From Mansonella perstans (taxonomy: Eukaryota > Nematoda > Chromadorea > Rhabditida > Onchocercidae), in NCBI GenBank assembly GCA_037074765.1, contig JBAMDO010000085.1, positions 152,737 through 216,736 on the forward strand: a stretch of 64,000 bases of DNA, given 5' to 3'. A program made the position numbers and the translations under genes. Of the stretch, positions 37,552 through 48,384 are shown piece after piece. The stretch's first letter is position 1. The number at the start of each line of letters is the position of its first letter. The notes beneath the pieces were generated by a model. It was not told where the DNA came from. It ran no database searches and saw only the letters and a program-made list of their open reading frames with translations.

Positions 37552-39820
37552 ATGAATCTGGAAAACAAACGCAACACCAATCCGATCCAGCAGGTCTCCA
37601 ATCAAATTTGGAAGAAACAATTTATACGTGGTACGAAATTAATGTTCATTAATTATGTCTTACTATAGCCGAAGCATTGTTGACAGCTGACTATAGGATA
37701 TATGATACGATGTTATACGAAGATACTGGATAAAGGAAATCAAAAATTAAAATTTCAATTATATTGGTACAAAAAATTACAATTTAAATGAGTAGTCAAT
37801 GATAGAAGAGCGTTTATGTGTTTTCTGATAACTTTTTATATAATTCTTAATGAATTAAAAGGATTTCTGATTTTGAATCATTTTTTCTCACTGAAATGAC
37901 TATAAATGTTGAATTGGCCTCAAAGATACTAGATAGTTGGGACACTTATTACACTGGAGTTGGCAAGATTGGTCAAGATATATTAGAGTTTAGTTTATAA
38001 AGTTTAAAAAAAACATTTTAGATCAGTTCCTTTCATTCTAAATATTTTTAGGGTTGTATGGTACCATCTACAAGGATATTGACATTAATGAAGGAGATGC
38101 TATTGACATTAATGAAGGAGATCTGGTAACAGTCCGAAAAATCCGGTTGAATTCAATGCTTAAGAAGAGTGTACCATCTATATTAATACGAGAAATCATG
38201 CTACTTAAATTACTGAAACATCCAAATGTCGTTTCGTATGTTTTCTTGTTTTAATATCGTAGTATTTTGATTAGTGATGTGCAAGAAGTTCAGTTAGTAT
38301 CTCTCAAGTATATCTCACTGCGCCACGACATTAGCAACATCCATGTATTGCCGAGGCGTGTAGTAGACCTATTCATTTGTCCTTTTCATCAAAAAGATAG
38401 TTCTGAGTTTTGGCCGAGTAATATCGGATGAGATTAATGAAATGGACAAAATCTAATAGCAGAGGCCTCAGTTGACATATTTATGTCCAACAGCAGCCAG
38501 AAAATGCCGTATTTGTTTACAGAATTTCCCCAAATAAATTGTGAAAATTTCGAAGTTGCAGTGAAATATGGAATGCTGGATAATTTTCATTGACTAAGTT
38601 CTCAGAACCTTCATCTGAAATTCTATGAGTATGTGTGGCTTAGTAGCGTTAATACATCGTTATAGTTTAAATTATTCACCTAAAACTAATAGAAGCAAGG
38701 TTATTTCTAGCCTCGAAGACGTAATAATAAACAACGATCAATTATGTCTGGTATTTGAATTTGTTAAATTGAATCTGAAAACTTATATCAGCAAACTTCC
38801 TGATGACAAATGGATGGATAGAACCGAGGTCAGCGCGATTCTTTTTCTATTAGTCGTTTCACCGTCTTTTTTAGAAACAGAAGGAAAAAATGTGTGATTA
38901 AGATTCATTTTAATTCTATCATTTATTATTAAAACTCATGAGGAATTGCGAGTTTAATTAATTACAGCAGAAATCATGTTTGTACCAGATTCTCCAAGCC
39001 ATCGATTATTGTCACCAAAGAAATATTCTGCATCTTAATTTAAGACCTGCGAATTTGCTTATTAACCATAATGGTTGCCTTAAACTTGCTGAATTTCGTT
39101 TTGATGAAGCAATTAAAACGGCAGCGTTCTGTTCACATGAGGTTATTTTTCCATTTTCTTTTTTCCAATGTTCCAAAATTCGGCAGGTTAAGAACTCCTT
39201 CTTAATCAAAAAACCTGCTTGAATATTGTTTCCAGGTTTATACTCACTCTTATAAAGCTCCGGAATTACTATTTGGTTGGACTCATTACACATCGGCAGT
39301 TGACATATGGAGCATTGGATGTATTGCTGCTGAAATGGCTCTCAAGAAATCATTGTTTTCTCCAGAAGACTCCAAAATTGATCAGATTTTTCGCATTTTC
39401 AGGTTTGCTTAATGTGTTTCACGGTTTTTCCCCTTGAATTTTTCATAATCGCACTTTCAGTGTGCTTTCGACTCCATGTGAGGAAACGCTACGTGGTTTT
39501 ACAAACATGCCGAATTGCTCGGAAACATTCCCAAAGTGGAAGAATAATTATCTTTATGAAATTCTTAATGGCTTGATGCATGCAAATGGCATTATTATTG
39601 TTCAGGTTGAGATTCATCTAAAATTTTTTATTTAAACGAGACTACTGTTGATCTTATATTCTATTCTTAAATTCTGGGGGACGCATTATTTTATTTTTGG
39701 CATTTTTTGTAGAAAATGCTTACTTACGAGCCTCAGGAACGAATTTCTGCGGAAGAGCTTCTGAAAAATCCATACTTCGCTGATGTTGATCAAACGAAAC
39801 TTCCAACTAACGAGCACTGA
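37552..39820 (+). CDS. CDK1-family pseudokinase
   Basis: Seven exons in perfect phase: 37552-37630, 38052-38235, 38711-38828, 38968-39141, 39236-39402, 39461-39605, 39713-39820; 324 residues, the full length of a CDK. It follows CDK1 from end to end: PSILIRE where CDK1 has PSTAIRE, HPNVVSLEDV, a [15 protein letters not shown] helix, [20 protein letters not shown], and a final YFADVD block. The catalytic residues are gone: the ATP lysine is Arg (TVRKIRL for AMKKIRL), the HRD loop is HLN, its lysine is Arg (LRPAN), DFG is EFR and the glycine loop is reduced to RGLYG. Thr of the T-loop region lies in a divergent context. A 24-bp tandem duplication adds eight residues between beta-2 and beta-3. 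No stop or frameshift, so it is probably expressed. Inference: a cyclin- or CDK-binding decoy or scaffold without phosphotransfer; alternatively an early pseudogene. Confidence 0.9.
38076..38117 (+). repeat. In-frame 24-bp tandem duplication in the CDK-like gene
   Basis: GACATTAATGAAGGAGAT occurs twice with a GCTATT spacer, so DINEGDAI is followed by DINEGD. It adds exactly eight residues relative to CDK1 in the loop between YK and the lysine strand, and keeps the frame. Confidence 0.95.
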
Positions 39821-40663
39821 TGAATTTTATATCTCCATCAGGTTAAAATTAATCGTTTTCCATTTTTTTTATGCTCCATTTTTTCTGGTGCTATCCCGAA
39901 ACTTTGTTGTATTGCGGCATAGCTAGACTGAAAAAAAGACATATTTGAGATTTTTTCCTTTTTTCTGGAATATACAGAATGTATTACTATAAAGCTTGAC
40001 TATGTATGAAACTTGATTTTTGATTTTTTTGAAACCAATTCTAACATTATTCTCATTATCACAATCATTTACATTTCATGCGGTAGGCCTAAATGAAATT
40101 GGTGATGTATTTGGAACATTTGGCCTATCAATCCTTTTGAAAACTATCATGAATGATGTTGATGAACAACAAATAATGCCTAATTAATTCATTCAAATCA
40201 TTTGATTAGAAATTGGACTTTTTTAGATTGTATTTCAATATAAGATATTCTTTCCACATTCATTATTTAAATTAATTTAATTGGTTGGTTGAAAAGTTCA
40301 TTTCGTCATGTTTTGGCCATTTTAAATTAAATAAAATTATATTTTTTTCTCTTCGTTTAAAATGTCAATTTTGCTGATTAAAATAAAGTGTGAGAGAACA
40401 ATACAACAAGTAAAATATTTTTAAGAAAATGACTTAATAAATTAATGATTGGATCGCACAAAGTTCATAAATTTTGAAAACAAAAGATGAATGGAAATTC
40501 AATAAATTCATCAAAATGTTATCGATTGTTGCTGTGATTGTTGGATGATAATGTCACTGTTACCTCGACACTCATCTTTACTACCGTTTTCTAGTGTTCA
40601 GCTTTTCTCTTATTTTTAATTTATAACTAATCAACCAAATTAAATCATTAAGAAGCAGAAGCC

Positions 40664-40915
40664 ATTTTGTTTCATTTCATTGGAATGACAAAAGAACAAA
40701 TCCGGTCAGAGATTTCTGCATTCATGTAAATTTCCGTTTAAAAATTACTTTTTTGATTTTAATGGAATGAAAGCGGAACAAATCGGTCAAATATTTCCCC
40801 ATTACTGTTCCGTTTGAAATTCACTTTGTTTGATTTCAAAGGAATGACAACAGAGCAAATCCAGTCAAATACTTTTTTTGCATTTCCATTTAAAATTGCA
40901 TTAATGGTCAACTAA
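40664..40915. repeat. Three tandem copies of an about 85-bp unit
   Basis: Each copy runs TTT-ATTTCATTGGAATGACA or variant (TTTTAATGGAATGAAAG, TTTCAAAGGAATGACAA), then -GAACAAATC-GGTCA, ATTTC-CATT and TTCCGTTTAAAAATT-type ends. Copies start near 40664, 40755 and 40838. Confidence 0.88.
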
Positions 40916-41076
40916 CGCAAGAGAGAACAACAGGACATCATTGGAACAAATTCCCTTAACAGGAAACGATTGATCGAAGCTAAAAGCAAAGAAAACATTT
41001 TGAAATAATTAATTAAAATGATTGCAGTATTAGTCGTTTCACTGCAAAACATAAATTCGTCACCAATGCAGCAGCA

Positions 41077-41231
41077 TGCGAACCAAACAGAAGCTAGGCC
41101 ATAAGTTTGAAGCTACAAAATATCTGTCAAGACTTTTTATTGCAAACATATTTTTGCGAACCAGACAAAAACTAGGCCATAAGTTTCAAATCACAAATAT
41201 CTGTCCGAGACTTTTTATTGCATACATATCT
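41077..41231. repeat. Two tandem copies of an about 77-bp unit
   Basis: GCGAACCA-ACA-AA-CTAGGCC, ATAAGTTT-AA and ATATCTGTC, GACTTTTTATTGCA and ACATAT occur in the same order at about 41077-41153 and 41154-41231. Confidence 0.9.
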
Positions 41232-42113
41232 TAGTCGATCACTTCAAAATATAAAAATTTTTAATAAGGCAAACTTTTAAGGAAAGACAAAGGCATAAGA
41301 GAAGTGCATTTCTGGTCTAAGTAGAATTTTCGAAATGTCATATTTCAAAAACTGACATTTGAACAATCAATATTAAGAGTTACGATGTTATTTCATTCCA
41401 TTAATTCATTTCTGATCAAAATTAAATTCAAATTAAGCAATAAAGAATGCAATGATTTCTCCCTTCTCATTGATATTCGATGCAGTAATATTGTTAGATT
41501 CAATTTTTCTTTTTTTTGGCATTTTTTATTACAAACTCAAATTCAATTTATACATATTTATTTTAAATTATTATAAATAAGATCAAGACTGACAACAGCA
41601 ATTGCTACTGCATTGTTACAAATAAAACTATTGCTAGTATTAAAAATATTGCTTTTATTAAAGTTAAAGACAGAAATCATTGCAAACATAATGTTCACTA
41701 TAAATATTTTCTCATAATTATAATTATTATTGAAGTTAATGATAAAAGTTATAAACGATAAAAATATTATCAATACAAATATTAGTGTTATTGGACTTAA
41801 CAATAATTATTATTGCGAATGATTCAGCTGAAACTGTTACTGTTATTAAAAATATTATTATTAATAATAATTATCATTTTTATCATTATCACTGTTGCTA
41901 TTATTATCACTACTGTTTTTATTATTAATATGACTATTCATAGACTTAATAATAATTACTGTGAATAACTGAAGTAAAATTATAAATGTCACTGGTATAA
42001 TTTATGTGTTAATCAATCCAAATAATTGTTCTTCATTATAAATATACTTACCACTAATATTTATAGTTGAGATATAATTAAGCTAGATTTTTTTAAGTGA
42101 TAAAGTGCAAAAA

Positions 42114-43638
42114 ATGGGACCCATTAAAAAATTTTCCAGTTTTCTGAAGAAATTTTTGATATTTTTATCATTACGTGAAATTTCAAATTCCAGTTGTATT
42201 ATATCAATTTGCGGAATATGATGTTTTCATATTTTCAATTTAATTCCATTTCATTTATATGTAGTGTGTTTGTTTTTTATCATTTTGTCAGTCGTTTGCG
42301 CCAATTCGGTAGTTGGTTTAAAATGCTATCGTAGTACTGCAATGAAATATTTTCATTCACCTATTTCTTTCAAAATTGAAACTTGTCAAGTGGGAAGTTT
42401 CTGCATTAAACATCATCGTTATGATTTGGAAAATGTATGTATTTGAGTTATCTTTTTCAAGAAAAGGAATGAAAAATGATTTTGATTAAATTTTGGAATT
42501 TAATGGACAAAATAAATTTTTGTTACTTGCTTATTGTTGATATAGATTTAAAAAAGAATTCAAATGAATTTGAATTTAAATTGTCAAATTTGTTCAAAAA
42601 TCAACACTTAATAATATGACAAATTCTTATTTTATTATAAATCATTATCAATTTATTTTAAGCTCTTGCAGATTTGAAATCCAATTTTTAGGTAAACTAA
42701 TTTCGTTGTAATAACTCTGGAATAATTTTGCAGGAGAATTTTTCCACTTTTCATTTCCACTTCCACTTTGCGCGATTTTTCTTCGTTGACAAAATATTTT
42801 ACTAGTTTGGAAACATTGAGTTTCATAATATTGTTGCGATCATAGTAAAAAAAAAAAGAAGTAAATTACTGAGAATTATTGGTGGAGATTTATTGAGAAG
42901 ATGAAATGAATTAGAAAAATTGAGGCTAAATTCATTCAAACGATAGCTGCTGTAGAATTATGTGTACATTGAATATTTTAAGAAATATATCAAATAGAAA
43001 TCCCCACAAATACCTTTCGCGGTTACTCCTAATGCATATCTTAACGTGACAGAAATGTTTCATTAGTGCATTACATCATTTGAATTTTCTTTTTTTGTTT
43101 TTGACAACACTACATTTGTTTCAACGACGATCATTCCCTGTCAAATCATGTAATGTTAATGGAATTTGTACGGTAACCTAAATTTCAATCTACTTTAAAC
43201 AAAATTTTAAATTAAAAATTTCGCATTATATAATTTATTTTCTTTTTTTATCATAAAGTTGCACGACAGATATTCTGGAAAAAAATATTTTGCCGATAAA
43301 AATTAAAAACAAATAGATTTTTCATCTTTTTAATCAATATTCTCTATTCCAACACTATGAACAGTATTTTATGTCAAGAAGAAGATTGTACTATTGGTTA
43401 CATTGGTGCAAAGTTTATGGGATTTATGAATGGACCGTTGGTTAATATTTGGGATTGTTGCTGCAACAACACATTATGCAATTCAGCTTTTTCCAATTTT
43501 TTCTATCAGTCAACAATCGTCGTCGTAGTATTGTTTGCCATTCACACATCATCGTTGTATATCGGAGGAATTTTATATATATATATATTTTTTTTTAATT
43601 TTATAGCAATTTCTTTTCTTTCAGTTTATATATTCTAA
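42114..43638 (+). CDS. Ly6/three-finger-like GPI-anchored surface protein
   Basis: Exon 42114-42174 (MGPIKKFSSFLKKFLIF) joins in phase to 42265-42434, giving a long hydrophobic leader (LCLFFIILSVVCANS) followed by GLKCYRST, the usual first-strand motif of Ly6 domains, and later ETCQVGSFCIKHH. The last exon, about 43365-43638, reads QEEDCTIGYIGAK, then WDCCCNNTLCN, the C-C-N-x-x-x-C-N signature closing a Ly6 domain, and ends with a strongly hydrophobic tail (STIVVVVLFAIH and beyond), typical of a GPI-attachment signal. The join from exon 2 to the last exon is out of phase by itself, so a small middle exon is missing from the model; a block near 43115-43160 (SFPVKSCNVNGICT) fits the expected Cys spacing. 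Role unknown; nematode Ly6 proteins are surface or neuronal. Confidence 0.7.
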
Positions 43639-46600
43639 ACATATTTCAATGAACCCACTGAAATCAAATCTTCCTAATTAATTAATTTTTTAAAAAATTT
43701 ATCAATTAATTAATTTCTTAGTGCAGTTTAAGGTCTCGTTTATTTTTTTTATCTTTAGAATTCAATCAAAAGAAATTTTATAAAGAATAAAGCAAATGTA
43801 TTACATTCATATTATTTGTAAGATTAATTATACGAACATTGTATGCTAATGAAACACGAAATATTAAGGCCTGATCTGTTAAAAAGATATACTAGTTCAC
43901 TACTGTATACTAGCCGCATCTTTCAGGTTTAATTGATCTTAACTTTGCTAATATTCTCTGTTTTAAAAGTTGTATCATTGAACAAATTGATTTCCGATTG
44001 ATACTATCATTCTATTGAATTAATTCTTGCCTCATAGCACCATGTGCTGATTTTTTTTCAATTCAGTTGTTGATCTTTTATACTACTACCATTCATAATT
44101 CTCTCATGACGTGAGCTATGACACTTTCTACTTCATAACATGATCTACTCTATTTCCTATTATTTAATATAACCTATTACAAGCATATGTTCATTTATTG
44201 TACTGTGATATTTGCAATGATAATGGACACGTGGAAGCATTGTAAGGAATTTGTAAACGTTTTTAATTCAAACAATGATCAAACTTCGAGCAAATGAAAA
44301 TTCAAATGAACCGAATGAAGTATATACAGCAGTTTTAAAATCAAATCAAGATCATTCTTCTATATCGAAATGCTATTAAAATTTACAAGTTCTTTTTACC
44401 TAATATTTATGTAAAATGGTGACCAAATTGAAATTTTCATTAGATGAATTAAAATCAACTTATTCCTAGAATTTATATTCAATTTTCTATATTCAATTAA
44501 TTTTGTTAAAATGAAATTTTCATTTGTGCATAAGTTTCTATTTCGTCATAATCCTTCTTAAAATTTTTAACAGTGAAATTCGTTTTAGTATAAAATTTTC
44601 TATTTCATTCTCGAAATTTTTTTATTCTTTCAATAAAGATTTGGAACTTATATCAAAGACAGGATAGAAGTGTTCAAATTCGTATCTGTTGTCTTCAAGA
44701 CACCCGCTTCAAATTCAACGAATGAAGCAACGATAATTGTAATGATTTTGAAAATGCCACATTTTTTAGTGATAAAAGTAAATCATTAAATCATTTTTGG
44801 ATCGTCAGTAAATCACTAAATCATTTTCGCAACATTTTTTTCATTTTATTTTAGCATTCCTTTGTTAATTGAAAATTTATTTCTATTTAATTTTAATTTT
44901 ATTTAATTAAAATTTGCGAAAGTTTTCAACAATTCATGAAGGATGCTATTACTGATAAATTTTATGCAATATTTTATTACAGTGAATTGTAACGTTGAAA
45001 TGCTAAATTTTGCAACAACAAGGATAATGAGGAAAATTATGCGAAAATGTAGAGAATCTTTTTAGTCTAATTAATATCAAACTAAAAGCGACGGATTCGA
45101 TATTACACTCTTGAAGAATATTTGCCATGTGATATACCATTATTAGTCTTTGTAGTCATTAATTATTAATGTTATAGTAATTATTATTGTAACATATATT
45201 AGTACCTTATTAACCTTTGATTATTGACCTTTAATTATTAACCATAATCTAAGTTCAAAGAGGTAAATATATTTGTTGTAAATGTAAATCAAAACACTTA
45301 TAGCCGCCATGAATCTCGTTATCACGGAGTTATTATGATGATTTTGTATCCTGTTTGTTTCGTATTTTATTAAGCTGAGTCCTGGCACAAATTGTCCGGT
45401 TAAGTTATGGGATGATGACCAATAAACAATATAAAGCAAGCAGGAAATGAATCTTTACATGAAGTCATAAGGAATTCATAATGGCACAGTTTAAGATTGA
45501 ATAATTGATTAATTCAAGAATTTGATGACCTTCACTAGTTCTCTCACTCATCTTTTTTTAATTAGATAATAAATTTGCATAAAGACTGCTGCTTTACAAT
45601 AATGTCACCTGTGTTATTCTTGATATTTTAATAGAATAATTTATGTATAACCTTTGTTATTGCAGTACCAACAAGAATATAAAAAATTATGAAGAAAAAA
45701 TTATGATATTTTAACTTCACAAAGTTATAAAACTAGCAAATAAAATTTTTTACATTCTTTTGTGTGTCAAACACGAGCAGCGCTGAATTAGCTGAATTAG
45801 GTGACCGAGTGAGACTATTTTTCGGCCTGTTTAACAAATTTACCCTTTTAGTGTTGGAAACTGCCTGTTGCAGATGCCATACACTGAAAAAAATTTTGCC
45901 GTTTAAAGAAAGACGTAAAACAAACGAGCTTTAGAACTAGAAAAAAAACTGCATCGCTTGAACGCATCTATTATCGGAAAAAACTCGAAACGAATTTCTT
46001 TGATATTTTAATTGAGTTTTGATTTTCTACAAGAATTCAAATCATCATGCCTACAGTAATCCACAAAGCCCCTATCGCGCTTTGCAAGTCCTCTTTGTTA
46101 ATCCTTCTTATCTCATAGCCAAAATTATCATGCTTATGGAGCAGACAAAGAATTTGTTGTAAAGCATTATTTAATCCAGTAAATCTCTTCATTCTTGATC
46201 CCTTTTCGGAAATATGTCATCATGATGTTACAACAATTTTATTTTCTCTTTCAAATGGAATAAATTAACTTTACAAAAAAAAAGAAAAATGTAACACAAA
46301 ATAAAATAATGCATTATTTCTTGTCGCTTTTTAATCATTTTAGTTCATTAAGATTTTAGTTTTAGTTATAATTTTATCAGATTTTCTGAAACACCTTAAT
46401 TTGCTGACAGAAAGAGGCTTCAGATTTTTTATCATATTGAAATCGTTTATAATGTTTGGATTAGCAAATTATTGCCATAATTTGCGTTATGAAAATATCA
46501 GAGAAGAAAATTTCAGTATTTCCAAATTAAAATTTGAAATAATCATTAATTGTGAAATTTTGTTTTCGAAGAACATATTGGTTTAATATCATTTTTTCAA

Positions 46601-48384
46601 ATTTATTTTCACTCATTGCTAGAAAGAGATATTAGTAGTGTAAAAAATCATTAAATGAATTCCTCCAATATCAAATTTTCAATGAGAAATTTTAAAGATT
46701 TTTCAATACACAATATCAACTATAGAAGGACCTCAACAAAGACATATAAGCTTTTCTCGTTCAAAAAGAAAACAGGCATGTAACATCACAATTAAGGATA
46801 TGGAAAACAATCGATAATATAAAATCCCAATATTAAAGAAAGTGAATGTGATCTGAAATTATCACCATAATTGCGCAAATATTTTTTCTGTATATTAATT
46901 ATTGCATCTCTAATTAAATAATAAATGTTTGAAATTTTCGAAATTCATAAAAAATTTTCGAACATTTTTTAATTCACGAAATTGCTGCCATTTTTTCTAT
47001 TCCTACTTCCTGCATCGAACAACTGTAACGAAAGCTTTCTTTCTTTCATTTTAATCTTTTTCTTTTTTCTCCACCTTTTTAAAATATTATTAGATTTTTC
47101 ATTTTATGAATTGATTGATTGAGTTATTTTAAGTTATTTCGTTCAATGCAATTTTCTCTCTTTTTCCCTCTGCATGAAATAAATGACATTAAAATAATGT
47201 TCTTATCAATTAGACTAAATAATTACCACAGTTTTGAAGGAAAAAAATAAGAATAAATAATTTAAAATGTAAACAACACAAAAAAATTATTATTTGCATG
47301 TTGAAGCTTAATTAATAAAAAATTGAAAATGAAATCGAAATCATTATTTTGGAAAATACATCTAGCATATATTCATACATATATATATATATATATAGAC
47401 GTTTACCATGTAGCATTTCAATCAATTGAAAACTTCCACTAGATGTGAGAAAAATTAAATATCAAACGATCATCAAGACAATTTCAGCAATTTCGTCATT
47501 ATAATACATGAAATAAAATAAAATAATGAAATAGGATGAAAATAAATAATTAAATGACAAATTGCGAAAACTCGTTCTGTTTGGAATACTATGAATTCAT
47601 TATTATTTTTACTTTTATTTGAAATTTGTAGAAAATAATTTGGAATATACTCATAAACCGAAATCCTAATCTTGTTCATGGCCATTTTTCATTTATGCAT
47701 AAACGTAGAATTTTGAACTGCAGTATTTGTAATGTTAACGAATAAATTTGAAGTTAAAAGAAAATGAAGCAGGGAAATATTTTTAATGAAAATAACGAAG
47801 CAATGCTATTTTGTTAACGTCTTGGAAAATACGACCGTTTTGACAGGAAGAATAATCATTAACGGCTAAAGATCAGGGAGATTTATTTTATTGGGATGAG
47901 TTATTAATCAAAACAATTTCCATTCACCAAGAACGTAAAAAACAGATAATCTTATTGTTTGCATAGATTGAATGATATACAGTAATACATGATTTATTTT
48001 TTATCGAAAATTGTTTGTAGAGGCTTTTACGTTTAAAAAGGATGATTAAAAACATGTTTGGTTTGTTTTAACCAAAAGTACTAAGAGGCGTACCAAGAGA
48101 CCGTATCAGTGCATGCTTGCAAATCAATAATATAAAAACTTTCAGCAGTAGGTACTCCCTTATTAATCAAATCTCGTACGATCTCCCACTTACGATTTAT
48201 AGTACGATTAGAATGTTGACCATTGCTGATCACTTTGCAGATAGGCTTAGATTTCAAAAGTATTGTTTATGAATTATTATTCAGTCACAGATTCACTCAC
48301 AATAATATGCATTCAAAATAACAGAAATCTGTATTCGTGTGAATGATATTTACAGCATTTTCAGTGTCGTATTGATATTTCGAA
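43639..48384. other. Intergenic, with a dispersed repeat
   Basis: No supported gene in this 4.7 kb. It holds one copy of a dispersed repeat (44826-45130), a TATATA run at 47379-47396 and several short open frames without motifs (45221-45439, 46401-46586, 47473-47685), which I leave unannotated. Confidence 0.45.
44826..45130 (+). repeat. Dispersed direct repeat, copy A
   Basis: About 300 bp related, in the same orientation, to 53785-54110. Shared words in order: TTTTTTTCATTTTA, TTTGTTAATTGAAAATTTAT, CTATTTAATTT, CAACAATTCATGAAGG, GATAAATTT-ATGCAA, GTAA-GTTGA, ATAATGA-GAAAA and TCTAATTAATATCAAACTAA. Not recognised as a known element; no terminal repeats or coding capacity seen. Confidence 0.88.

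Larger units (their letters stand above)
39821..42113. other. Intergenic, with two tandem repeat blocks and AT-simple sequence
   Basis: No gene seen between the pseudokinase and the Ly6-like gene. Contains the tandem blocks listed separately and degenerate ATT/AAT sequence at about 41600-41960. Confidence 0.5.

Noticed and set aside
39012..39293. 93-codon minus-strand frame
   Set aside because: Antisense of exons 4 and 5 of the kinase gene.
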